Shown here piece by piece: positions 1 to 12,601 of a stretch of DNA of 64,000 nt. Below the pieces are notes generated by a model. That model searched no databases, was not told where the DNA came from, and saw only the letters and a program-made list of their open reading frames with translations. The translations under genes were made by a program, and so were the position numbers. The stretch is from Xylocopa sonorina (lineage: Eukaryota; Arthropoda; Insecta; Hymenoptera; Apidae). The first letter of the stretch is position 1. Each line of letters starts with the position of its first letter. The stretch lies in contig NC_135204.1 in NCBI RefSeq assembly GCF_050948175.1, forward strand, positions 9,539,473 through 9,603,472, read 5' to 3'.

Positions 1-2535
1 TATCCCCGCAGTCAATAACATCTTCCGGACATTTATGCAACGTCCAGAGAGTTGCTATCGGCGGCGGCGGTTGCGATATCCAGCGCAAACGTTCCATGCA
101 TACCGAATCGACCGTCCACGGGCACAATGGCCACTTTTCGGGGCTGAAACTTAACCTGCACTCGGCGTGCACCCGGAAACGTTATCGATACCGGAGAGCG
201 ATGTGGACGCTCGCGCAGTTCTCCGTCCCTATCTCTCCGCGCGCGTATCCGGACGAGATGGGCTCTGATCGACGAGCAGCTGCTGTGCAGGACGCCGTTG
301 TGCAACGACGGTCCTCGAAGCTGTCAGTTACACGGGGAAAGTTGCCTCGCGGAGATGGCCGCAGCGTAACGAAGGCGGATCGATTTTCGGTCAGCGGGTC
401 GTCTCGAAACGTCCGAAAACGGTGGAGATGAAAACCACCACTCGCGGGGGTTGCCTCTGTTGTACTCGTAAACCCAGCCGCGCGGCTGAACGAGCGAGCA
501 TCACGCGAGAACCGATCAGATTTCCAAGGGTTAACACTCTCGCTTGGTGTACAGTGGTATGTTCAGCGTTTAGCATGAACGTTGAAACGATGAACCGCTG
601 ACGCATAATAGGGAGCATGGTAGAATTTCGTTTATTACCAGAGCTGGTGAAATTTAATTTTTACTCGGAGAAGAGTCGAGCAGAAGGGTTTGTAGAGTTA
701 AGGGGGTGGTTTTTGTCTCTGTTTTAAACTCGCGCGTAAAGGGATCGCGAGAAGTGAAGCGAAGTTTGCGGAGATGTTCTCGGAAGAAGTACAGAGTGAA
801 ATATGCTGGAAGATACTCAGGACAAAGCGGCGAGACAAGTATCTTCGCGATGCCACCGCTTCCTTTGGCAGGAACCACCGCGTTCTCGATACAGATACCA
901 GCGATTTACTTTGCCGTGGGGGTTCATTTCCATTGCCCTCGTTTGTTTATCGAGGGTATAATTACGTCGCCATTAATCATCCGTTTCATCGTTTGACCGT
1001 CGACGAACGGGAACGTCTCAAAGCGAACGGAGTCGTTCGACCAAGGAAAGAAAACAGGGGTAGCTCGAAGAAGGCGGATCGATTATTGAATAAGTGCGTC
1101 GCTGAGGAGTCGTAGACAGAGGCGTAGTTCCGCGAAACGGGTCGTCACGCAACGGGTGTCCCTCGTATTTTCACGAATACCTCGTTACGTAACGGATACG
1201 AGTCGCCGCGGAGCAAATAGGACGCCATGCAGCGGAAGCGAATCGTATCTCGGCCAATGGGATCACGGGTGAACGGGAGACAGTCATATCTTAGCAAACA
1301 GGTTGTTATCTGCCAGGGACGAGACCCGTCCTGGTGAAGTAGGTCGTCGGTGAGTCGAGACAAGCCACTGTCTTCGACGAAACAGTCAACCCTTTAACGG
1401 GGGCGGGACTGCCCTCGATAATAGGCGTCGTCTTGAGACGGGATTTCGATTCTGGGGTCAAAGAGAGAATTCCAAACTGATCTTGGATGTTTACAAATTC
1501 TCTAATTAATAAGAAGCTTTGACATTTTTTTTATACTTTCTTCTTTCAACCCTTTCTGCAATGGTTTCGCTTCGAGCATCAACGAGCAACCTCGCGACAC
1601 TTTGAACGACTAATTGCGACTTCGAGGGAACCAAGCACCAAAACAGAGCTCGTTCCTCGTTGAACGTGACGAGGGACTTTTCGTTTCGCAATGGCACATT
1701 GTCCAGGAACAGGTTCGCTCACTTGATACGGTTGTAACGCGGTAACTCGGTCCAATTCAGCTCGATGGCTCGTGGCCGTTCGCGCGGGCACAATGGCTTC
1801 AACCCTCGCGCGCGGACCAACCCCGTCGCCCCTGACGATAGTTCGAAACATGAATATTCCGCGATCTGTATCTGCTTCCCATTTTGACTGGGACGTTAAG
1901 TCCTGCGACCGTGACGATGTTCTCGAGCGGTAGGGTCCCGTTGTTTCCGGTGGTTGTCGGATCGTTTTGCCACGGAATTGAGAAACGATAGATAACGGGG
2001 GTAGCAGCGGGGTTGTCGCTCGCTCGGCTGCGAACGGGGAACATTAGAGTCGTTGATCGAAACGAGGCTCGTTCTTTGGGTAAATCGTCTTGGAGTACGC
2101 TACAATCTTGTTAATTGAAGATATCATCGCTGTCCTTTAATTCTCTGATCACTCGTCACGCCAAGGGTGGTGATTTATTCCTCGAAGAGACGGAGTAGAA
2201 CGGTAGTTATCTCTGGGTTAGTTTCGTAATAATTTCCTCTGTTAAGTATTAGTCTATTAATTAGTCGTTTGTGGACGACGAGGCGAGCGTTTCGTGGCTA
2301 ATCGAACGGTCCATGGGCTACGATCAAAAGATTTTACAGAACGGTTAAGTTAATGGGGAATTGACGCGATACGCGTGAATGATCGTCGAAATCATTGCGC
2401 TCGAACGCGATTATGATGCCAGATAACAGGGCTGTCGGTCAATCAGAATGGCCATTAGTTGTCGGTGCGCAAAAACGGAAATCAGATAATTGGATTTCTG
2501 CCGCGTATCGGCCCCGGCCCATGTATCAACGATCG

Positions 2536-2700
2536 AATTATGAGACGATTAATAATCATTCAAGGATCATCAATCATTTTACCATCGTACGGGCCAGGTA
2601 GCCGTTGAATCGATTCGATGATTATTATTAATCGTCATTAGAGATTAATCATTGCTCCGGTTGATTAATCCCAGCCGTTCCCTTAATCAAATTTCACCGA
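2536..2700. promoter_or_regulatory. Cluster of homeodomain-type TAAT/ATTA words
   Basis: At least nine TAAT/ATTA cores lie in 165 bp, including GATTAATCAT and GATTAATCCC (the latter contains an Otd/Bicoid-type GGATTA on the other strand). The surroundings are more GC-rich. A candidate enhancer by motif density only. Confidence 0.3.
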
Positions 2701-5700
2701 TTTAATTCGGCTTCGTTTTTCGTTCCCCATTGTGCGCGAGGGTGAAAACGTTTGTATTTTAATTTCACCCGCCATCTGCACGAGGCTGGTTCGTTTTAAT
2801 AAACGATGAAAAATGCCACGGTTTCCAGGCCGAACTCTGGTTCTACGCGAGATCGCGAGGCACAATTACCGCTTTCCGAACGAATTCACGGAGTTAAAAC
2901 GCCCGGCTCCACCGCGTCACGCCTCGATGACGTCCCGCGAGTAGAAACGCATTAAACGGGTGCATCCGGATAAGCGGGGATTCCCGAATCCGCTCAAAGC
3001 GAACCTGACTTGACCCGTTTTCCCGTTGGCCGCTTCTCCACGTTTTCAAACGGAAAGAAAAAGAGGAGGATCGCGCCCTCACGAAGAGGCACGCGCCTGT
3101 CGCGTTCGCTTGGAAAATTCGAGGGAGTATCGATCGAACAACGACGCGTAGATCGCTCGCTTCGCTTCGCCTGGCGGATCGATTCATCGAGAGCATCGAG
3201 TTCTCGAATTAAACCGCCGTACGCGAGGCACGATATCGCGAGAATTTCCAGCTGGAGGACTCGCGTATTTTTCTTGCCACTTTCTACGCACTCGGAGAAA
3301 TTTTCAGAAGCTGCAGGGAGAAGGAAAATACTCGCTGGTCCCTAACGTTCTCCGAAGAAGGAGCGGGGCCGTTCTCGCGAAGGTATCCTCGGGAAAAAAA
3401 TCTTCCTCTGGTTACTTTTAATTAGTGAAAAACAACTTATCCTCCTTGCGCAGACAGGTAGCTGAAAAAAGAACGCGGGACTGCACCGCGAGACTACAGT
3501 GCGGCCCCCACGGTTCACAAAGAGACATCGAGAAAAGTCTCTATTTGTAGTCGCCTCTTCCACGGAGCAGCCTTAATTAATGAAAAAAACAACCGAACAG
3601 CCGTTTCTCCGTGGTAAAAGTTTTACCGCGAGGCGAGCCATATTTCTCCCTCCTCTTACAAAGAGTGGGTACCACTCGGCCACGAGGACCCTGGGCATCA
3701 GTTTCCGGCTTGGTCGATGGCCTAAGCGGATAAAAGGGAAATCGTTTTACCCCGTTTGAATCGAGTGGCGTTTCATCGTTCGGGAATCAAAGGGGGATTA
3801 CGAACGAGCGACGAACCCACTCCTCGCATGGTCCCACGAATTCAGCGACTATTCGATTGCACACTGTTTTCGCTCAAAGTTATCGCTCTGACGATTTGGC
3901 TGGGTCTTCCGCGACAATAAGACTATCTCATTAGCCCTTTGAGTTCCGATTCGACGAGGTTCCCAGAGAAACCATTCACGGGTCCATTACGTAGCGAGAC
4001 CGTTCTCTGCGCGCTGCGAATCCGTGCATGGTTCCTGTAATTATCGACGTTCTTGGCTATGCGAGCGATACACGGTCGCAAACAAGCACGATCTTTTGTC
4101 ACGTTAGCACACGTCTCGTGGAAACCGGCAACTTTCTCCGTTAAGACACTTTGATGTTACCACTTGAAACGTGGCAAACAGTTTCGCGTTTTATCGCGGC
4201 AATTTAATCACAATTCGACCGAGTTAGTCGCAACCGGGGTAGTTTCTTAGTCGCTGGAAGGGCGAACGGTGGCGAACGGGTGGACACCGCGAGAGCTACC
4301 GTATTTCATGTCGCCAGGTCGGAAGGTCTTTACCACTTTCGGCCGGCATTCTTAATTAAAAAGTCCACGCTTGGACGCGCCGTTGCCCCCGCAGGCGGTA
4401 TTAAAGTTAAAAGCGATTCGTCGCGAGGTACGACGGGCCAGCAGGGGTGGCTCCTCGCGGCTCCGCGCGGAATCCCTTGTAATTCCGCCCTGCCCGCGGC
4501 GTTTTACATTTTAATGCTCCCGCCTCGAGACGATCCTCCGTTTCCCCCTCGATGCCCTGACAGCTGCGGAAGTCGCCGCTGGGATTAATTAATGCCCGGG
4601 TACCGCGGTGATCTTTTCGCGGAAGCTGGCTAAGAATTCGGACGGCCGTACTCGCGGGCCTCCTCGTTTTTAGCCGCGAGTAACGAAGCGAGGCGCGGCA
4701 GCTCGTTTTCGAGAATTTCTATGCACGGTAACAGTCAAAAGCGAGTGCACGCTCAAATGGAGGCACGAGATCTATTTACTCGCGCGTTGCAAAGGCTTGA
4801 AATCAAGCGAATCTCATGTTTGTATTGACTCACTCGTTGCTTCGCGTAAGGGTTGGCGCAGCGTAGTTTCAGGGCGGATGGGGTTCGTAATACTTAAGAT
4901 TAATGTCAGCAAAAGCAATTGCAAGACGGATCTTCTCTTCCCCGGGACGTGAAAAATCGTTGCACGGTTTTCTGAAAATTTTCCCACGCGAGAAAAACAG
5001 TCGACTGCGAGCAAGCGTCGCGAGTGCAGCAACAGCACGGCAGGGTAACAATCGAGGGAACGCAGCGGTGGGGGTGGATGCGAAATAGTTTCTCGTACAG
5101 AAGCGATTTCCTGCCAGACCAAAGAAGCGCTCGATGAAAAAGGAAACGCCTGACGGATCGCGCTTCCCCTCCCGGTAATTCGGTTTATACAAACTTATAA
5201 GAAAGGGAGGAATCCGGCCTGGACCGCGCCCTGATTGATTCCACCCGCATACCACCCCCGTCCAGTAACTGTTTTAGAAACAGTTGCAGCGGCTGGGGAG
5301 TTGGCCTTTACGAAGCCGAAGAATTCCGGCTGAGCCGCGAGCACAGCTGGCATTAGACGCTAAAAAGAAACCTAATTTATTCGTCCTTTCTCCCGGTGCC
5401 ATCCAATCCCATTGGTCTACGCTCGTCGCCAGGGAGCTTCTCCTTCTCTTGGCGAGAGAAGGATCGTTAAAAAGCGATCCCACTGGTTTATTATGCGGAG
5501 ACCCGCGGGAATCATCGAGGGTTGCCTTATAGTGGGGGTGTTAGGCGAGAGAAATTTTTCGTTTCGCTCACCTGCCGGTTTTCTGCCATTAATGCTGCGT
5601 TTCGTAAAACCGGAGGTGTGAAATAGTTGGAATAATTGAAAACTGGATGTAAAAATCTGTTCGTTAATTAATACCAGGTGGAAACTACGGCGTGGCGGGG

Positions 5701-7788
5701 ATATTAAAAGTAAGCTTTTAATTAAATTTGATTAACGAATAATATTTTGATAACTTTCTCTGTTTTCCGTTGGCAGATTACTTTCTTTTTTTACGCTGTT
5801 TCAAATCTACAATTTATTCATAGTTTCGCGAAAGTTCACAGAGTCACATCGAAACGTTCCGCACGCGGAATGTAACGGTATCCACACGCAGGCGGAGAAT
5901 TCGAGAACCGATATTCATCGCGTCGATCGTATCTGAGGTAGGGAGAGCAGCAGGGGTGTCCGCGGCACTGGATTCGATTTCCCCAGGATAATTGCGAATC
6001 TGTTTCGCGAAATTCCAACCGTTGCCGCGCAGCGCGGAAATTATTCGTCGCTTCGAATCGTTAGTCCAGAAATCGTATAATAATTCGTGGACGAGGGCGC
6101 TGCGTCCCCCGACGGAACCGCGTTTCCTGCGCCACCGTATTTCCGGGTCGCGGTTCCGGGACCAGAACGAGAGCGCGCACCGTCGATCCTCGACCAAAGT
6201 ATTCCGTGTACGCGACCATAAGTGCCGTAGCGATTGTTAATGACACGGAAATCCATTTATTTTCTTTGTTTTTCCATACAACTTCGCGACGTTTAACAGA
6301 AGAGTCGAACGAAGACATTTTTCGCGGAATCGGTTCGGTTGTGTCGGAGTAAATCTTTTGCTTGCTTGGTTGCTCTCGTCGACGGAAACGTCGAACGTCG
6401 CTTTGATCTATCGCGAGAGTGTCTTCAAGATTCGCAGCGGGATCTGTGGAATTTCGAAACGTGTCTTTGTGAGCCAAGCCATCGGTGGAGGCACTGGGAA
6501 GCATGTTTGGAGGGGGGGATGAAAACGTGTCCTCGCAAGTTGAAAGTGAGTTCCAACGATGTCCTCGAGTGTCTCGAAAGAGGAACGCACGGAAAGTTCT
6601 GTACAGTAATCTTAAGTATTCAGGATAATTATTTAAAGCTGTTCGTGAAACGAACAAATTATTTCACGATGTAGTTTTACTGCGTGTAGCAAAAAAATTC
6701 GACAAGACAGACATCGACTAGATATCGGGGTCAAAGTGTATGACTCTAGATTGCAACGCACACCACTCCTCGTACGTGTATTAAATATATGTCTGACGCC
6801 ACACTGGCTATACTACTGTCGCTCCCAGCGCACCAGCCATGACCCAATCTACTTGCTCAATGGAGCCACTGTTTTTTATTCCAAATCGTAGTTGTCCGCC
6901 AAACATCGTACATATTTTATTTCCGGCTCATCGACAACCTACAGGTCCAATCTGAAGCCTCTCCACCTTTTTTCAATCGTCCCCTAAAACGAGCGAAACG
7001 AGCCGTTCGATCCGTCACCCGAATGAAAGCTGAAACGCGCTAGAGTGCTCGTCTATGTCACCCTCCCCCGTGCCAGAAGTAAACCCTGTCCCATCACGCG
7101 GTTCGACTTCCGGGATGAATAATTCCGCGGGCGTGGGCGTATAAATAATTAGACGTACGTAAAGGGAATCCGTGGTCCCCGAGATTTTCTTGTTACCACG
7201 TTGCGACGTAGTCCGTAGTCGACTCACCTTCGACCCTCGCGGCCTAACCACTTCTTCCCTCTCTCGCTACGCGTTTCCGTTGCACGCTGAATTTCACCCC
7301 CGGGATATTTCTCTCCCTCGTCACGTCCAGCTAGCTGCGCAACGCAGTGTCGTGTCTTTGTGCATTCGTCCCTTTCTATTCCCACCGCCTCTTTCGTCCC
7401 TTTTCTTTCGTGTTTGCAGAGACCCGCTGCTACTCGTCCTGGTGCCTTCCTATCGTCTTTACCGCCCCTCCACCCCCGCGACTTCGCTGCTGGTTCCCCT
7501 CGCGACGCTCCGCAGGGTCGAAGGAGCAGCAGTTTATACTCTTCTCCGTGGCCTCCAACGGCGAAATATGCCAGACGGCCTACCCACCCTCTTCGAAACG
7601 CGTGCTATTTACGCGCCGCGGGTCATCCCCTTCCGGATGAGAGAGGAACACAGCCGCGGCTACTGTTTTCCCTTCGCGAAGAATACTGCCTAGTTTCAAG
7701 GGAGGATTATTTCGAGTCCAGGTCGCGCTGAAGACTAAAAGCCACGGCTTCGGGGCTTTTTGATCAACTACCAACGCACGGATTTAGT

Positions 7789-7813
7789 TCTCTCTCTCTC
7801 TCTGTCTCTCTCT
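7789..7813 (+). repeat. Imperfect CT microsatellite
   Basis: CT units interrupted once by TG, in the intron left of the first visible exon. Confidence 0.95.
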
Positions 7814-8394
7814 GGTGGATTTAATGTGGCTCAAAGGAACAGGATGGGGAAGTCGAAGTAGCTTTAATGGTTCGAGGAATTGATTATTTAATGGGATCTT
7901 GCGCCGCGGTGATAGTCGGAATGAATTTTTTAAGAGGCTCCTTGGAGAGCTACTGACGAGCTGGAGTGTTTATTTCAGGGGGCGATAATCGTCGAGTTTG
8001 ACGATTAAACGTCTTATTAAATTATCAGTGACAAAGTGTCGGATCTGCTGTGGTACTTGAAGAATCTATCGTCATGCATAGGATCGGAATTTCGTGTAGG
8101 ATATTCCCTCGCATACGCGTCACGTAACGATGCTAATTAAATATTAATCGTGGATAAAAAGGAAATCGAATCCGCGGGAGAAAGCTCTCTATTCCTCTCG
8201 CGTTGTTCGAGATACCCAAGAGAATTCAGAGGTCTCGAGCGTTCGAAGATTTTTCGACACTCCTCGAGCATTCCGTAGCAGTTTCCAATTCGCCCCGATA
8301 TTCCGGCCACGAACCAAGTATTGTTAACAATGAATCCCTGGAAAACTCACGCCGCGAAGTATCGAACGGCCATTATTACCACCCCCGATATCCA

Positions 8395-8405
8395 CCCCCC
8401 CCCCC
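8395..8405 (+). repeat. Run of 11 C
   Basis: Homopolymer after a CCACCCCCGATATCCA context; the length may be uncertain in an assembly. Confidence 0.95.
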
Positions 8406-11400
8406 GTAGTCCTGTGAGTAATGCTTATTACGTCTGCCGCTTCGATAACAGACGTCCCCAGTCGCCACTATCGTTAACGAGGAGAGAGAAAAAGGCGTAG
8501 CCTGGCCAACGTTGACGGTGAAAATTGCTCCTCCCTCCGCCACGAGGGGGTGAACACCCCATCCCAGTCCCGTTTAGAATTTTTCTCGCCGGGAATTAGC
8601 TCGCTGATGAAACGTCTCGTGAAAAAGTGATCATAAAATTGGAGTCCCTCTCGGCCCTGTCCCCTGACTATCCGCCCGAATTCGAGGGATAGAATATTAT
8701 GATAAAAGTTGGAGGGTTCGGATGAGGGGTGAAAATTACTTTCTGACGGCGATTTTTTATACATTCCTACCATCTCCACTTATTTTATTCCCTTTTTTCC
8801 CCTTCAATTTCATTTTTTAGAAATAGAATTCTCGCTTTTAGAATCGCTCTCCGCGGACGAACCTTCGTCAAATGTAATTGTCCCGCTCGTCTCTGGTAAT
8901 TGTTCCACTTTCTGGCAACTATTTCGAAGAACGATTCGCTCTCCGATAATCACGCTCCCTTCACTGTTCTATCCGGTTTCGAAAGCAATTCTCCGCGAGC
9001 TGTTCTACTCTAAAAATAATTCCTCGACCGCGCGTGTAATCCCCTAATCGCACGAGTATCTGGAACTCGATCAATTCGCTCTTGGCCACTTGTTTGCGAG
9101 AAATGGCAGCGCTCGAGGAAAATTAAAACCAATGTTTTCGCAACTCGAATCGAGTTCAAAGGAAACTTCTCGCTGTTTACTCGAGCAAGAACTTCTGGGA
9201 GACTAAACAGGGCCGCGACACTTCCGTCGTGGTAAATAGCCTCAATTTAAAGTTCGATCGTCGCGCGCGGACCACTTAGTGGTTAACGAAACGTTGACCG
9301 GCCAAGATTTAGCGGACCCCTCGAGCCGACTTTCGACTGCCACCGACAGGGTTATATCGGTGGAAATAATTTCCTCGCGAATACTTTAATTACGCCGCGC
9401 GTCCCCTCCCCACGGCGGCCCGGGACGAACTTAATTAACCGGCATTAAAACGCTTTAGAACGCGAACTTCTCCGACAAGTGTCTTTTTTTTTGTTCGAGC
9501 TTCCGCTCTTTTCCTTCTACTCGTCTTTATACCGCGGGCAAACACGGCTCGCCATCAAGAACCCTTTTCTCACCGCTTTGGCGAACGATGATCACTTGAA
9601 CATACGACGCTTCATCCCAGCAAGTATTATTTTCAATCCTATAGAATGCGTGGGTAAACGAAAACTATGCGATTTGGAAATTGCAGCGGAAGCTACTCCA
9701 CAAAATTCGCTACATTTTCCTTCGTTTCTTTTTTTTTTTTTTCATTCATTCATTTCACGAGCAAAGGGATTCCTATCGTTTTTGCGCGTTGATAAAATGC
9801 AACGTAAACACGAACGCTTCGAGCCACGATGATAAATTAAATTAAAAGCGTGGAAAAATCCTTTTTGCATCGGTGCTTTCGTCGCGTCGCTTTTTTTTTC
9901 AGAGTCAAAATACTTTCGTCGCTCGAAGTTATCGAGCGACTATTTCGACGCAGGGTGGCGGGAAGAGTGGCCAGGAGGGGTGGAACTGTGTTTAACGCGG
10001 TACACAGTCCCGCGTTGGTGTATTATGTATTTAATATCAATCACGATTTCAGCTATCAATTGCCCGGATAAACAGGCGGCTCGTTAGGTCCGTGTAAACT
10101 GCCAGATTTATTGTACCCTCCGGGGGTAATTCCCGCGGAACGATGATTCATATTCAGAAAAATACGACTGGGTGGCCCGGAGCTGCAGCTGTAACGCGAG
10201 TCGAACGAACGAAATTTTTTAATAAAACGCTCCTCGGATGAATTATGGTGAATATTCGGAGCGAACGAATTAATGATATCGCGTCGATACGACAAAGCCA
10301 CCCGTCCAGCCTGCCGGAAGAGGTATATATATTTCCACTCTGAACGCGATAACTGCGAGTGGAGAACAGTTCGATGTGTATATCTATATATATATTTTAA
10401 ATACTTTTTAATGTTTTTGCGGAAGGCCAGAGTAGCGTTGACATTTTTCTGTCCAGTACAAAGATTCCCTCGATTTCCTCTGCAAAGGGTTTTAAAAGTT
10501 ACCCCTTTATCTGCTCCGAAGGTAGATTAAAACCCACTCGCTCAATGACCAAGAATTTATTGCGAGAATATTGAAAAATCTGCTGGGAATGGTCGACCAA
10601 TGTGGAATTATATATTCGCGGAAGATAAGGGCTGCATTAACTACGTTACGTTCGTGTCGTGGGATTCCAAATTGATCACCCGCTGCGACGTAAACTTAAT
10701 TCGACTTGCTGTCCCAGAGGCGTGCGGTCAGAGGGTTCAGAGATTTTTAGTCGACAGTGGTTCAAAGGAAGCTGCGCACGGAAATCACTGCTTTGAGGGA
10801 AACAGAGAGAGAGATAGGAAAAGTTGTTATCACAGAGATAATTAATACGTATTCAGAATATTTTCTCAGTTGGCACATAAAATTGTTAATTTCCATTCCA
10901 TTTCCGTTTCGCCCTTTGTACCTCTGCTTATAACTTAGAATATTTCCGCGCGACTCTCTAAGAGCGAAAACAGTAGTCAGGAATTTCGTCAATTTTCCAG
11001 AGGTGGCGAACGGAAGTGGTAAAAATTGTCGAGGTATCCTTCGATTCCTGGCGCGGCGTGAAACGAGTTACATCCAAAATCCGCGAGCCCAATTCACCCC
11101 GTTTTCTTTCAGCCCCGTTTCCCGGCGGTTTCTGTCGCTTTCGGCATTCCGCGCGCGTCGCGGCGCTCGTCGAAAACGCGGCTGGAAAGAGCCTCGCTAA
11201 CGACGTCGCGCGTGCAAAAGCGAGAATCGCGTGCCACCACCCGATGGAATTCTCGCGGATTTCGTTCGATAACCGGTGTTTGAGCGCCGCGGTGAACGTC
11301 GTTCCGCTTTTCCGGAGGCACGTCGAAAAACAGATAAAAGAAGCACTGACGGAGGTGGGGTAAAATCACGGTTAAAGGCAGACGAAATGCTTTCCCGCGG

Positions 11401-12431
11401 CTGATTCGTGGCGACCAACTTTCCGCGAGAAAGTGCGTTCTTGCCGGACAGGCTCCTTCGTTGCCTTTTCATTTCCGTTCTTCTCTCCTCGAGAGTAATA
11501 ATTATGAATAACTGAAGAAAAAAAAAAGAAAAAGTTTGAGAAGAATAATTATTGCGGAATAGGTCTGGAGTCGGGGGGTGGTTTCTCGGTTACAAGGGAG
11601 ATATTTCTCGGAGCAACTTCTTCGCGGAAAGATGGGAACGGTCTCCCGAGGAACGTATTTCTTGAACGATGCCTCGCTACGAAAATAATCCCTGGTCCGT
11701 GTATTCCTCTTTTTGTCCGTCGATGAATGGAGCGCCCGCTTTAAGGGAATAATTCCCGGGGATGAATAGCGAATTCGTCCGTATGAATTCGGTTTCCCGT
11801 CGAAACGGTTACGAGGCAAGTTTTCCTGAATAACCGACGCGCCGCTAGCTAAGATTGTTTCCTTTAAAACTGTTGTTCGGAACCGCTGTGCATCTCTCGT
11901 CGCGTAAAAATAACGTTTTCATGGAAACATCGCATTAAATCGTTGCCAAGTACACGACGCCGCGCACGCGAACGTGAAAAATAGAGAAGAAGAGAAGGGG
12001 GTGGAACGAAGGATGCGTTGAAATGCTGCGTGGACCAATAAAAATGTTATCATTTTGAACTGTTCGTGAAGCCACGAGAGAGGGCACGAAGAGTGAAACA
12101 AAATAGGGGAATAGAATTCTGCTTGGATAACAAAATCGTTTCCGGGCAATAATTCTTCGGGCCAGCAATTTTTCTCTTACCTCCAGATATATTCGAGATG
12201 GTAACTCCTCCTATTGATCCAGCCTGTATAAACTGCGACACTTAAAATCTCCATAATCCTCAATAAAGGATGCCCAAACGAAAACCCACCCCTGTGCGCG
12301 CACAGGCGCCGCGTCCGGACGGAAAGTGTCCCGGATGGATCCGGGCGTTCTCCGTTCCGCGGACCCGCTTCCGTTCCCAGCATCGCCTGTATCCTGTGCC
12401 ACGATTTAACGGCTTGTTCGTTTCATTTCAG

Positions 12432-12601
12432 AGGAGGTGTTCAGCTCCAACAAGGCGTTATGGTTCTCGCCGGGCGGCAATAAACTGGCCTTCGGCTACT
12501 TCGACGACTCCGACACGCCAATCATAACTATACCGTTCTACGGTTACCCGGGAAGCATCACGTTCCAGTACACGTCCGCGATCTCGATCCATTATCCGAA
12601 G
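12432..12601 (+). CDS. Peptidase exon 1 of the window: double-Glu motif
   Basis: The acceptor is TTTCATTTCAG and the donor GTAAGC. The exon opens with two bases of a split Glu codon, then EVFSSNKALWFSPGG. This is the Y-E-E-E-V-F region that holds the substrate amino terminus in DPP4-type enzymes, so an intron cuts between the first base of one Glu codon and the rest. It ends at a complete codon after IHYPK. 56 complete residues. Confidence 0.95.

Larger units (their letters stand above)
1..12431 (+). other. Intronic sequence upstream of the first visible peptidase exon
   Basis: No exon supported by homology was found. The missing 200 or so N-terminal residues were looked for as D-W-V-Y-E and propeller-like peptides and were not seen, so those exons probably lie further left. 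Contents: a cluster of TAAT/ATTA words at 2536-2700, a CT repeat at 7789-7813, an 11-C run at 8395-8405, and many CpG-rich stretches with chance open frames of up to 198 codons. Confidence 0.7.

Noticed and set aside
3715..3775. TGGCCTAAGCGG, resembling a tRNA A box, followed by GTTTGAATC
   Set aside because: Arms do not pair, the spacing is too short and the T stem is absent.
6061..6657. 198-codon minus-strand open frame with a possible single membrane segment
   Set aside because: No ATG-anchored, recognisable or conserved-looking domain. Frames of this length are expected by chance in GC/CpG-rich DNA of this size.
1..12431. Possible N-terminal peptidase exons hidden in short open frames
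   Set aside because: Looked for the Y-E-E-E preceding segment and propeller-like peptides; none with fitting splice sites and phase was found.
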